From positions 1,240,001 to 1,304,000 of the forward strand of contig JADKGN010000004.1 of assembly GCA_016722705.1 (NCBI GenBank): DNA of 64,000 bases, in the 5' to 3' direction. A model generated the notes under the pieces. That model was not told the DNA's origin, did no database searches, and saw only the letters and a list, made by a program, of their open reading frames with translations. This stretch comes from Candidatus Dechloromonas phosphoritropha. Its GTDB lineage: Bacteria > Pseudomonadota > Gammaproteobacteria > Burkholderiales > Rhodocyclaceae. A program made the translations under genes and the position numbers. Shown here piece after piece: positions 44,606 through 55,834 of this stretch (within the stretch, counting starts at the first letter, position 1; every line of letters begins with the position of its first letter).

Positions 44606-45994
44606 TTAAAACTTGTAGATCCAGCTCGCGATCACGAAGTAGTTGAGGACCCCGAAAATGTCGATGGCGGTGGTCACGAACGGTCCGGTGGCGACCGCCG
44701 GATCAACCTTCAGGCGCTGGAAGATCATCGGCAACAGCACAGCCAGCAAGGCCGCGCCCGTCATGTTGCCGAGTACGGTCAGGCCGACGACCTGCCCTAG
44801 CTGGATGCTGTCGTGCATCAGGTAACCGACGACGGCGATGATCACGCCATAGAACGTGCCCAGCACGAGGCCGACGCGCAATTCCTTGAGCACCAGCGGC
44901 ACGGTGTCGCGAACGTCGATGGCGCCGGTCGCCAGGCCGCGCACGGCAACGGTGGCCGACTGCACGCCAACGTTGCCAGCCATGCCCATGACCACCGGTA
45001 AAAAGGCGCTGAGCACCAGCACCTGGCCGAGAATCTCCTTGTATTGCTCAATCACCACTGTCGCCGCCAGGCCGCCAATGAAAGCCGCAAGCAGCCAGGG
45101 CAGACGGATCCCGGCGATCTTGAACGCCGAGTGGGTCAGCGTCTCCGACTCGCTGGTACCCGCCATCTTCAGCATGTCCCGGGTCGTCTCCTCCTCGATG
45201 ACGTCGATCACGTCATCGACCGTGACCATGCCGACCAGGACATTGTCCGCATCGACCACGGGGACGGCAAGCAGGCGATACTTGTCGACCAGCAGGGCGA
45301 CGGTGGTCTGGTCAGCGTCGGTCGTCACACTCATCACGCGCCGGTTCATGATGTTGTGGAGCACGGTACTCGGCCGCGACAACAGCAGTTGCCGGAGCGA
45401 GACAACACCCGCCAGTCGTCCTTCCTCGTCGGTCAGGTAGAGGTAGAAGACCATCTCGACGGCATCACGACCGCGAATGCTCTCGATCGCCTGCTCGACG
45501 GTAAGGCTGTGCAGCAGCGAGAAGATGTCGGTGGTCATGATGCCGCCGGCGCTGTCTGAGGCGTACTTGAGCAGGCTTTCGAGTTCCGACTTGCTGTCGC
45601 GGCCAAGCAGGGCCATCAGTTCGGCGCGCTGCTCCTCCGGCAGATCACGGATGAGGTCGGCGAGGTCGTCCGGGGGCAGGCGTTCGAGCAGGCTGGCCAG
45701 TTGACTGGCGCTCGACTCGGTCATCACCCGCGTGTGCAAGCCGGTAGGCATCTGGTTGAAGACTTCGGCCGCCAGTTCCTTGTCGCCGAGCACATGGAAG
45801 ATGTCCACCGCGTGTTCGGGCGGAAGTGCGTCGAGAATCGCCGCCATGTCGGCGGGGTGAATCCGCGCCATCATTTTCTGCAGTGATCCGCGAGCGTCGC
45901 GGTGATACAGTCGGTCTATGGTTTCGACCAGCCGCTTCTTCCTCGCGTCATAAGTGTTCGCCGTGAGCGGCTGGGTATCTACGTTGATATGCAT
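44606..45994 (-). CDS. mgtE: magnesium transporter MgtE
   Basis: The 462-residue protein has an N-terminal MgtE N domain with helical repeats (IHPADMAAILDALPPEHAVD), two CBS domains (about 140-260, ending VDDVIDVIEEETTRDML) and five C-terminal membrane helices. These include VLSAFLPVVMGMAGNVGVQS, the selectivity-filter region. The channel closes when Mg2+ binds the cytosolic domains. AGGGG supports the ATG at 45994, 15 bp inside the longest frame. PhoP-box-like repeats lie about 50 bp upstream. Confidence 0.93.
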   Translation of the reverse strand: MHINVDTQPLTANTYDARKKRLVETIDRLYHRDARGSLQKMMARIHPADMAAILDALPPEHAVDIFHVLGDKELAAEVFNQMPTGLHTRVMTESSASQLASLLERLPPDDLADLIRDLPEEQRAELMALLGRDSKSELESLLKYASDSAGGIMTTDIFSLLHSLTVEQAIESIRGRDAVEMVFYLYLTDEEGRLAGVVSLRQLLLSRPSTVLHNIMNRRVMSVTTDADQTTVALLVDKYRLLAVPVVDADNVLVGMVTVDDVIDVIEEETTRDMLKMAGTSESETLTHSAFKIAGIRLPWLLAAFIGGLAATVVIEQYKEILGQVLVLSAFLPVVMGMAGNVGVQSATVAVRGLATGAIDVRDTVPLVLKELRVGLVLGTFYGVIIAVVGYLMHDSIQLGQVVGLTVLGNMTGAALLAVLLPMIFQRLKVDPAVATGPFVTTAIDIFGVLNYFVIASWIYKF

Positions 45995-46042
45995 CTTGAT
46001 TCCCCTCAATCAATGTGCGTGCAGGCCGATTTGATATTGGTG

Positions 46043-46086
46043 CAAACGCGGCGTAAACGCAGCCTAAACGAAGTGTAAACGCAGCA
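46043..46086 (-). promoter_or_regulatory. four 11-bp direct repeats, PhoP-box-like, upstream of mgtE
   Basis: On the mgtE strand the sequence reads CGTTTA-N5-CGTTTA-N5-CGTTTA-N5-CGTTTG, four hexamers with an exact 11-bp period. The enterobacterial PhoP box is two GTTTA-type hexamers with a 5-bp spacer. A possible -10 (TATCAA, 46036-46031) follows 6 nt after the last hexamer, and the mgtE start is 49 nt away. OmpR-type regulators bind such helically phased repeats. The identity of the regulator here is inference. Confidence 0.6.
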
Positions 46087-46184
46087 CTCCGTGGGGTCCA
46101 GCGACAATTCGCCTTGACAGGATAATTCGCCAAAGGGACGGAACCAACAGCCTTCCGGACCAGGCGCCTACGCGCGGCGCGGAC

Positions 46185-47378
46185 TCAGTCCACCTGGAGC
46201 AGCAGACCCTTGAGATACTCGCCTTCCGGGAAATTGAGGGCCACCGGATGGTCGGCGGACCCCGTAAGGCGACGGACGATGCGCGCCTCGCGGCCGGCAT
46301 CGAGCGCCGCGCCGGCGACGATCTTCTGGAACAGTTCAAGGCCGATGCCGCCGGAACACGAATAGGTCATCAGCAGACCGCCCGCTTTTAACAGACGCAG
46401 GCCGAGCAGGTTGATGTCCTTGTAGGCTCGCGCGGCGCGCTCGGCATGGGCGGCGGACGGCGCGAACTTGGGCGGATCGAGGACGATCAGGTCGAACAGC
46501 CGGCCCTCCTTGCGGAATTCGCGCAAGGCGAGGAAGACATCGGCCTCGAGCCATTCTGCGCGTTCCGCCGGCAACTGCGGATTGAGCGCCAGACTCTTCC
46601 GCGCCTGCTCGAGCGCCGGGCCGGACGAGTCGATGGAGAGTACGCTCGCCGCCCCGCCTGCCAGCGCCTGCAGCGAAAATCCGCCGGAGTAGCAGAAACA
46701 GTTCAGAACTTCCCTGCCAGCCGTCAGTCGGCTGATCAGAGCGCGGTTGTCGCGCTGGTCGAGATAGAAGCCGGTTTTGTGCCCACCCACGATGTCGACC
46801 GCCAGCCGGACGCCGTTTTCCTCAATGTTCAGCAGCGCATCCGGCGCCGCGCCATGCAGCCAGCCGGTCGTCGGCTCCAGGCCTTCGAGGCCACGGACCT
46901 CGGAGTCGGAACGCTCGTAGATGCGCGCGCAGTCGGTCGCCTTGACGAGACCTGCGACAATGGCATTGCGCCACTTGTCGGCGCCCGCCGAGGTCAGTTG
47001 TACGACAACCGTGTCGCCATACCGGTCGGCGATGACGCCAGGCAGCCCGTCGGATTCGGCATGGATCAGACGCAGTCCCGACTGACCACGCAGTTCGGGC
47101 AAGGCTTGACGGCGCGCCACGGCGGCGGCGATGCTGCGCTTGAAGAAGGCATCGTCGACCGACTCCTCGGGGTCGAAGGTCCAGAAACGCGCGCGAATCT
47201 GCGACCGTGGGCTGTAGGCGGCCCGACCCAGCGGCCGCAGGTTGTCGGCCAGCACCTCGACGGTATCGCCCGGCCGCGCCCGGCCTTCAAGACGCCCGAC
47301 CGCGCCGGCAAACAGCCACGGATGGTGCAGCTTGAACGCGGAACGCTCCTTGCCCGGCAGGAGAATGAGCTGAGCCAT
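46185..47378 (-). CDS. rlmI: 23S rRNA m5C1962 methyltransferase (RlmI family)
   Basis: The 397-residue enzyme has an N-terminal PUA domain (about 1-75, HHPWLFAGAVGRLEGRARPG). A central EEHEE-type linker follows, then a Rossmann methyltransferase with VLNCFCYSGGFSLQALAGGA (SAM motif I), LIVLDPPKFAPS (motif IV) and MTYSCSGGIGLELF with the catalytic cysteine. It uses SAM to make 5-methylcytidine. It lies between mgtE and a small basic protein gene on the same strand. Confidence 0.9.
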   Translation of the reverse strand: MAQLILLPGKERSAFKLHHPWLFAGAVGRLEGRARPGDTVEVLADNLRPLGRAAYSPRSQIRARFWTFDPEESVDDAFFKRSIAAAVARRQALPELRGQSGLRLIHAESDGLPGVIADRYGDTVVVQLTSAGADKWRNAIVAGLVKATDCARIYERSDSEVRGLEGLEPTTGWLHGAAPDALLNIEENGVRLAVDIVGGHKTGFYLDQRDNRALISRLTAGREVLNCFCYSGGFSLQALAGGAASVLSIDSSGPALEQARKSLALNPQLPAERAEWLEADVFLALREFRKEGRLFDLIVLDPPKFAPSAAHAERAARAYKDINLLGLRLLKAGGLLMTYSCSGGIGLELFQKIVAGAALDAGREARIVRRLTGSADHPVALNFPEGEYLKGLLLQVD

Positions 47379-47397
47379 ATTTTTTCGATCTCAAAAG

Positions 47398-47430
47398 CAA
47401 GAAACCCCGGTCACCTCGCGGCAACCGGGG
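47398..47430 (-). terminator. intrinsic terminator after the 50-aa basic protein gene
   Basis: On the minus strand CCCCGG (47430-47425) pairs with CCGGGG (47410-47405), extended by internal pairs, and is followed by TTTCTT. It lies just downstream of the small gene and upstream of rlmI, ending the short transcript. Confidence 0.7.
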
Positions 47431-47451
47431 CCCGGAAAACCCGGCAGCGCC

Positions 47452-47604
47452 CTAGCCGCCCAGTGCCTTGCGGTTGCGGGCGTGACATTCGGCGGCGTAG
47501 ATGACCTTGAACAAGGTCTTGCCGGTGCCCTTGAACAGGCGCTTGCTGGACTTGGAAACGCAGCGGCGCTCCAGGGAAGAACGGCGGGTACGGTTGATGG
47601 CCAT
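47452..47604 (-). CDS. 50-aa basic protein, unknown function
   Basis: The peptide runs MAINRTRRSSLERRCVSKSS, then KRLFKGTGKTLFKVIYAAEC and HARNRKALGG. It is rich in Arg and Lys (about 15 of 50 residues), with two cysteines. GGAGTTAG lies upstream of the ATG, and an intrinsic terminator follows the stop, so it looks like a genuine independent transcript. Size and charge recall a ribosomal or nucleic-acid-binding protein, but I do not recognise a named family. A 20-codon upstream extension of the frame lacks a ribosome site. Confidence 0.7.
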   Translation of the reverse strand: MAINRTRRSSLERRCVSKSSKRLFKGTGKTLFKVIYAAECHARNRKALGG

Positions 47605-47764
47605 GACTAACTCCTTGAATCCGGCGATTTTTCGAAACGACCCATCATAAGGGCTGGCCCACAAAAGGTCAATTGAAGCCTGATTTTCCGGCTTTTCCGC
47701 CGGTCGACCGTGCCCCGCAGGCTGGGCGCCGGTGGCTCAGGCACACTTGGGGCGCGGCAAGTCG

Positions 47765-48658
47765 CTAGCGCTTGGCGCGTGGATGGGCCGCGTCGTAGAC
47801 CTTGGCCAGATGCTGGAAATCGAGATGCGTATAAACCTGTGTCGAGGCAATGCTGGCGTGACCGAGCATCTCCTGCACCGCCCGCAGGTCACCCGACGAC
47901 TGCAGCACGTGCGAGGCGAAGGAGTGGCGCAGCATGTGCGGATGGACGTGGCGTGGCAGTCCGGCGCGCAACGCCTGGCGTCCGAGCCGGTCCTGGATCG
48001 CCCGGTGACTCAGGCGCGCTCCACGCCGGCTGACGAACAGTGCACGCTCGTCGTCAGCGGCAATCTGAACCCGCAGCACCTGCCACGCCGCCAGCGCCTC
48101 GCGCGCCTTGGCGCCGACCGGAACGATCCGCGCCTTGTTGCGCTTCCCCAGCACCCTGACCTCGCCATCAAGCAGCAGCGATTCCAGGGCGGTGCAATCG
48201 AGGGCGGCGAGTTCGGCAAGGCGCAACCCCGAGGAATAGAACAACTCGAACATCGCCGCGTCGCGTGCCTCAAGCACGGGATCGTCGTCTGCCACGGGCA
48301 CCAGCAGCGCCGCGGCCTCATCGACCGATAGCGCGTTCGGCAGGTGCCGTGGCGACTTCGGCGGACGTACCCCGTCGCACGGATTGGCGGTCAGCGCACC
48401 GTGCTGGCCGAGCCAGCCAAAGTAGCCGCGCCAGGCCGACAGCATGCGCGCAAGCGAGCGCCCGGAGAGACCCTGTGCGTGAAGCTGAGCGACGAAGCGG
48501 CGGATCTGCTGCACCTGGAGTTCGACCGGTCGGACACCACCGGCCAGCGCCAGCAGTCGCGTCAGGTCGCGCCGGTAGTTGCGGACGGTATGCGGCGACA
48601 GCCGGCGCTGCTCGGCCAGTTCGGCCAGATATTCGTCAACCGTCGCCGGCGAAATCAC
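47765..48658 (-). CDS. xerC: site-specific tyrosine recombinase XerC
   Basis: The 297-residue recombinase has the SAM-like core-binding N-domain (LSPHTVRNYRRDLTRLLALA). Its catalytic domain has Arg in SSGLRLAELAAL, Lys in LGKRNKARIVP, HMLRHSFASHVL (His and Arg), GHASIASTQVYTHL and the nucleophilic Tyr. With XerD it resolves chromosome dimers at dif. It starts with GTG 48658, 8 bp after the DUF484 stop. The order dapF-DUF484-xerC is a classic proteobacterial arrangement. Confidence 0.95.
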   Translation of the reverse strand: MISPATVDEYLAELAEQRRLSPHTVRNYRRDLTRLLALAGGVRPVELQVQQIRRFVAQLHAQGLSGRSLARMLSAWRGYFGWLGQHGALTANPCDGVRPPKSPRHLPNALSVDEAAALLVPVADDDPVLEARDAAMFELFYSSGLRLAELAALDCTALESLLLDGEVRVLGKRNKARIVPVGAKAREALAAWQVLRVQIAADDERALFVSRRGARLSHRAIQDRLGRQALRAGLPRHVHPHMLRHSFASHVLQSSGDLRAVQEMLGHASIASTQVYTHLDFQHLAKVYDAAHPRAKR

Positions 48659-48666
48659 TTGGCGAG

Positions 48667-49326
48667 CTAGGCAACGCGAGTCAGCGCGGCCGAAACCATC
48701 TCGCCTATGCGCTCGAGATAGAGCGTACCCATCTCATGATAGAAGCGCTTGCCGTCCTCGCTGCCGAGCGCCAGCATGCCGATCGTCGCGCCGCCGTCGC
48801 AGAGGGCGACCAGCGCCTGCGAGCGCAGGTGCGCCGCCTGTCCGCCAAACCAGGCGCCAGTGCCAAAGCCGGAGGTCGAACCGCAGTATGGATGCGTCAG
48901 CGTGTCGGCGAAAACCTGCAGTTCTTCCGAGACCGCAACAAATTCCGGGAGGTCATTGATTCCTTCGGGTTTTTTCCACAGGCGCAGGGTGACATGCGGA
49001 ACCGAAAAATCGTCGCGCAGATGAAATCGCAGCAGATGGATGACCGCTGAAAAAGTCTCGACCGCAATCAGGCCGACCGCAAGTCGATGCACCTTCTCGC
49101 CGATCTGGTCATTTTCTTCTCCGAAGGCGATCAGCTCGGCTAGTTTGCTCTCGGTTTCGCGGTTCTTGTCGCGCAGCGTCAGCATCTGCCGCTCGGCCAG
49201 CGAAACCGCCCGCCCATCATGAGGGTGTGGAACGAAGATCTGCGCCATCAGGTCGGCATACTGCTCGAAGAATCCGGGATTGTTCTTCAGGTAATCGGCT
49301 ACATCTTCGGGAAAGGGCGCGCTCAT
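48667..49326 (-). CDS. DUF484 family protein (GAF-like)
   Basis: The 219-residue protein starts with VADYLKNNPGFFEQYADLMA and VPHPHDGRAVSLAERQML, the DUF484 signature. A coiled segment and a GAF-like domain (ALVALCDGGATIGMLALGSE, then YLERIGEMVSAALTRVA) follow. Its ATG overlaps the dapF TGA (ATGA). Its function is unknown; it is almost always encoded between dapF and xerC. Confidence 0.92.
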   Translation of the reverse strand: MSAPFPEDVADYLKNNPGFFEQYADLMAQIFVPHPHDGRAVSLAERQMLTLRDKNRETESKLAELIAFGEENDQIGEKVHRLAVGLIAVETFSAVIHLLRFHLRDDFSVPHVTLRLWKKPEGINDLPEFVAVSEELQVFADTLTHPYCGSTSGFGTGAWFGGQAAHLRSQALVALCDGGATIGMLALGSEDGKRFYHEMGTLYLERIGEMVSAALTRVA

Positions 49327-50153
49327 AGTTCTATTTCTCCAGTGAAAACGGTAACTGCCGGGCCGGTCATCAGCACGGGGCGACCCGGGCCACCCCAGGC
49401 AATGTTGAGATCGCCGCCGCGTGTTGCCACCCGCACCGGCGAGTCTAGCAGGCCGCGCCGGATGCCGGTCACCGCAGCCGCGCAAGCGCCCGTGCCGCAG
49501 GCCAGCGTTTCACCCGCGCCGCGTTCATGGACGCGTAGCCTGATCGCGTGGCGATCGACCACTTGCATGAAGCCGGCATTGGCCCGCTGCGGGAAGCGCT
49601 CATGCCATTCGATCAGGGGGCCATGCGTATTGACCGGTGCGCTGTCCACGCTGGCGACGACCTGCACGGCATGCGGATTGCCCAGCGAGACGACGCTGAT
49701 GTCCAGCGTTTCATCGGCGACGTCGAGAGAGTAGATCACTACGTCTTCGTCATGGATGAAGGGAATCTCGCTCGGCAGAAAGCGAGGGATTCCCATGTTG
49801 ACCGTGACATTGCCGTCTCCCTCGAGGCGTGGGGTAATGATTCCGCCCAAAGTCTCGACGCGAATCTCGCGCTTGTCGGTCAGCCCCTGTTCATGCACAA
49901 AACGCGCAAAGCAGCGCGCGCCATTGCCGCACTGTTCGACCTCGCCACCATCCGCGTTGAAAATGCGATAGCGGAAATCGACATCCGGTTGCCGCGCTGC
50001 CTCGACCAGCAGGATCTGGTCGCAGCCGACGCCGAAATGGCGGTGCGAGATGTAGCGCAGTTGTTCCGGTGTAAGCAAAACCGGCTGGCGGATGCCGTTG
50101 ATGACAACGAAGTCGTTACCCAGACCGTGCATTTTGACGAATTCGAGTTTCAC
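49323..50153 (-). CDS. dapF: diaminopimelate epimerase
   Basis: The 276-residue enzyme interconverts LL- and meso-diaminopimelate for lysine and peptidoglycan. Both catalytic cysteines are present, in EQCGNGARCFARF and TLACGTGACAAAVTG, and the N-terminus KLEFVKMHGLGNDFVVIN is typical. GTG 50153 is chosen so the protein starts KLEFVKMHG; another GTG at 50165 adds four residues. Confidence 0.95.
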   Translation of the reverse strand: MKLEFVKMHGLGNDFVVINGIRQPVLLTPEQLRYISHRHFGVGCDQILLVEAARQPDVDFRYRIFNADGGEVEQCGNGARCFARFVHEQGLTDKREIRVETLGGIITPRLEGDGNVTVNMGIPRFLPSEIPFIHDEDVVIYSLDVADETLDISVVSLGNPHAVQVVASVDSAPVNTHGPLIEWHERFPQRANAGFMQVVDRHAIRLRVHERGAGETLACGTGACAAAVTGIRRGLLDSPVRVATRGGDLNIAWGGPGRPVLMTGPAVTVFTGEIEL

Positions 50154-50211
50154 AACGGGCCCCACAGCAGGATTCGAAAAAATGGCAGAGACAGAAGCTT
50201 ATCCCAGTTTA

Positions 50212-50718
50212 TTAAAGCTTCTTCTCCATCACGTAATCATCCATGACGAAGCCGCGACCGATGTCGTCGACGATCGACTCACGGACGACGAAACCGTATT
50301 TCTCGTAGGAGCCGATGGCCTTGGTGTTGCGTTTGTTGACCGCGAGGATCACGCACGGATAACCGAGTTTCCGGGCGCGGACCGCCACGTGTTCGATCAA
50401 CTGGCCGCCGACCCCGCGGCGTTGTACGTCTGGGTGGATATAGAGCTTGTCGAGCTTGAATTCACCCTTGTAGATCTCACTGAAGGCAAAACCGACCCGC
50501 CGCCCGTCGAGAAATGCCTGATCGAGCCACTTGTCGGCATCCTCGAGATCATCGTAGAGCCGCTCGTGGCCATAGCGCTGCTCAAGCATGAAGTCGATCT
50601 GCTCCTGGGTGATGATGCCCGGGTAGGCGGCCTGCCAGATTTCGCGGGCCAGCGCCGAGATGGCGGGCACGTCCGGCGGAGTAATGTGGTGGATTTCGAT
50701 TTTCAGGCTTTCTGTCAT
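50212..50718 (-). CDS. GNAT-family N-acetyltransferase
   Basis: The 168-residue protein has the GNAT core with the acetyl-CoA loop VQRRGVGGQLIEHVAVRARK (about 95-114) and the late NKRNTKAIGSYEKYGFVVRE block. The substrate is unknown. Its ATG overlaps the upstream acyltransferase stop (ATGA), and dapF starts 58 bp downstream, so it is part of the lpxL-dapF-xerC operon. Confidence 0.88.
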   Translation of the reverse strand: MTESLKIEIHHITPPDVPAISALAREIWQAAYPGIITQEQIDFMLEQRYGHERLYDDLEDADKWLDQAFLDGRRVGFAFSEIYKGEFKLDKLYIHPDVQRRGVGGQLIEHVAVRARKLGYPCVILAVNKRNTKAIGSYEKYGFVVRESIVDDIGRGFVMDDYVMEKKL

Positions 50719-51590
50719 TTGTATAACCTCTGCTCTCCAGGTGGCCGGGTCTTGAAACGCTTGTGCAACCAGAAATACTGCTCCGGCATACGCAGTACCT
50801 GGCCTTCGATGAAACGGTTGACGAACGCGGTATCGGCCTCGACACTCTCGCCGGGGTAATTCTCCCATGATTGCATGACTTCCACCTCATAGCCGTCCGG
50901 CACCTGGCGCGCAATGCACGGCACCACCCGGGCGCCAGTCAGCCGCACCAGTCGCGAGAGGGCGGGAATGGTCGCCGCCTGGACCCCGAAAAAGGGCACG
51001 AAAATCGACTCCTTGCGCCCGAAATCCATGTCCGGCAGATAGTAGAACTGATAGCCATCCTTCAATGCCTTGAGAATCCTGCGCATTCCTTCCTGCCGGG
51101 ACAGGAGGACCGTATCGCTGAAACGCTTGCGACCATCATAAAGCAACTTGTTGAAAACGGGATTCTTCTGGTTCGAATAGACACTGCACGCCGTCACGAA
51201 CATGGAAAGACGCGTGGCGCCGGCATCGAGCCCGACAAAATGCGGACAGAGCATGATCACCGGACGACCATCGGGATCCTTCAGGCGCTCGACGCCCGTG
51301 ACGCGGATGATGCGCTCGAGGCGCTCCCTGGATGCCCACCAGCCGAGCGTGCGGTCGAGCACCGCACGGCTGAAGGCGACGAAATGCGCCCGCGCCAGCT
51401 TTTCGCGTTCGGCCTGCGGCATTTCCGGAAAGCATAGGCGCAGGTTGGTCAGCGTGATCTCGCGCCGGGCGCGCGCCAGGACGAAGAGCAGCCTTCCGAG
51501 CCCCCAGCCGAGCGCGCGCAGGACGGGCAAGGGTAGCCAGTGGAGCAGCCAGAGGAAGGCGACAAGGAGGTGCGAAGCCGCCGTTTTCAT
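50715..51590 (-). CDS. LpxL/HtrB-type lauroyl acyltransferase (second copy, HX4D)
   Basis: The 291-residue protein has an N-terminal hydrophobic anchor (LLVAFLWLLHWLPLPVLRAL) and the lysophospholipid-acyltransferase fold. Its catalytic motif is LCPHFVGLDAG (HX4D). YYLPDMDFGRKESIFVPFFG and PEQYFWLHKRFKTRP are typical of lipid A late acyltransferases. It would add a secondary acyl chain to Kdo2-lipid A at the inner membrane. Both ends overlap neighbours by 4 bp. Confidence 0.85.
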   Translation of the reverse strand: MKTAASHLLVAFLWLLHWLPLPVLRALGWGLGRLLFVLARARREITLTNLRLCFPEMPQAEREKLARAHFVAFSRAVLDRTLGWWASRERLERIIRVTGVERLKDPDGRPVIMLCPHFVGLDAGATRLSMFVTACSVYSNQKNPVFNKLLYDGRKRFSDTVLLSRQEGMRRILKALKDGYQFYYLPDMDFGRKESIFVPFFGVQAATIPALSRLVRLTGARVVPCIARQVPDGYEVEVMQSWENYPGESVEADTAFVNRFIEGQVLRMPEQYFWLHKRFKTRPPGEQRLYK

Positions 51591-52441
51591 GCTGCGCGCC
51601 CGCTCGCCGGTGGCGGTTCGGCGCCGGCCGGGCGCTTGTAACGGTTGTAGCCCCACAGATACTGGGCCGGGCATCGATGAACCAGATGCTCGACTTCATG
51701 GTTGATCCGTTGCGCGCGTTCGATCGTATTGCCCTCCAGCGTTACCCGCAGCGGAGAAAAGTGCACCCTGTAGCCGCGCCCGCCGGGTAGCCGCTCACCC
51801 CAGGTCATCAGCGTGCTGGCGCCCGTTTCGGTCAGCCGGGCAGCCAGCGTCATCGTGTAAGCCGGGCGGCCGAAGAAGTCGAGCCAGACCCCTTCTCCCG
51901 ATTTCGGCGCCTGGTCGGGGAGAAGCCCAATTGCCTGACCGCGCTTGAGGGCCTTGATCAGCGAGCGGACGCCGGTCAGGTCGGCGGGCGCCAGGTGCAA
52001 CTGGGCTCGCTGGCGCCCCATTTCGATCAACTGCTGCAGCGAAGTGCGCTTCGGCGGTCGATAAAGTACCGTTATCGGAAAATGTGCCGACAGATATTGT
52101 GCCGTGATCTCGAAACAGCCCAGATGGGGCGTCAGAAAGACAATGCCCTTGCCGGCGGCCTGTGCGGCTTCGACATGGTTCCAGCCGGTCACCTCCACTA
52201 CCTGGGTAACGGCCTCTTCCAGCGTCCGCATCCAGATGCGCGACAGTTCAAGCATCTGCTTGCCCGCCTCGGCTGCCACGGCACCCCGCAGCGAGGGATT
52301 GAGACCAGCCTGGGCAAGGTTGTCCCGCAGGTGACGACGATAGGTCGGCGACAACCAATAGATTAGGCGACCGAGCCACCCTCCCAACGTGTGCAGCACA
52401 CCCAGCGGCAGCAAGGAAAGGACGCGAAAAAGAAAAACCAT
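51587..52441 (-). CDS. LpxL/HtrB-type acyltransferase (first copy, HX4E)
   Basis: The 284-residue paralogue has an N-terminal helix (MVFLFRVLSLLPLGVLHTLG), the catalytic HX4E motif TPHLGCFEITAQYL, substrate motif LLPDQAPKSGEGVWLDFFGR and end motif PAQYLWGYNRYKRP. GGAG lies 4 nt before the ATG. It heads the six-gene operon and is divergent from metK. It differs from the next copy in the acidic catalytic residue and may use another acceptor, such as a phospholipid or ornithine lipid. Confidence 0.85.
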   Translation of the reverse strand: MVFLFRVLSLLPLGVLHTLGGWLGRLIYWLSPTYRRHLRDNLAQAGLNPSLRGAVAAEAGKQMLELSRIWMRTLEEAVTQVVEVTGWNHVEAAQAAGKGIVFLTPHLGCFEITAQYLSAHFPITVLYRPPKRTSLQQLIEMGRQRAQLHLAPADLTGVRSLIKALKRGQAIGLLPDQAPKSGEGVWLDFFGRPAYTMTLAARLTETGASTLMTWGERLPGGRGYRVHFSPLRVTLEGNTIERAQRINHEVEHLVHRCPAQYLWGYNRYKRPAGAEPPPASGRAA

Positions 52442-52454
52442 GACACTCCGGGGC

Positions 52455-52482
52455 TTGAATCCCGCCGCAAAAAGACTATCAT
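52455..52482 (+). promoter_or_regulatory. sigma-70-type promoter for metK
   Basis: TTGAAT (52455-52460) and TATCAT (52477-52482) are 16 bp apart, placing the start of transcription near 52489 and a leader of about 110 nt before metK. It overlaps the divergent acyltransferase control region. Confidence 0.5.
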
Positions 52483-52538
52483 TATCAACTCGCCGAGTTA
52501 AACAGACAACTTGCAGGGCGATTCAGAAATACTGCTAA

Positions 52539-52594
52539 AGCGTCACCGCTCGTGGTCCGAAGCTGGTAACGCCGGATCGAAGGACCACTGGAGC
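52539..52594 (+). promoter_or_regulatory. structured metK leader hiding the Shine-Dalgarno sequence
   Basis: GCTC+GTGGTCC (52548-52558) can pair with GGACCAC+GAGC (52582-52594, with a TG bulge), an 11-bp stem around a 23-nt loop. The GGAG ribosome site of metK (52590-52593) is inside the 3' arm. A competing small hairpin AGCG-TCAC-CGCT (52539-52550) uses the 5' arm. Mutually exclusive structures of this kind are usual in translational riboswitches. No known SAM or SAH riboswitch consensus was recognised. Confidence 0.5.
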
Positions 52595-52600
52595 ATTTAC

Positions 52601-53764
<1,164 letters not shown>

Positions 53765-53832
53765 GGCCTTGCCATAGCCGACCTAAAAATGGGCGCATCC
53801 ATGGCGAGAAGAGCATACCCGACTCGGCTCGC

Positions 53833-55818
<1,986 letters not shown>

Positions 55819-55834
55819 GTTGTCTCCCGTGATC

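Noticed and set aside
52442..52600. Known SAH or SAM riboswitch class upstream of metK
   Set aside because: The core consensus segments of these classes were not found; only the ribosome-site hairpin is supported.
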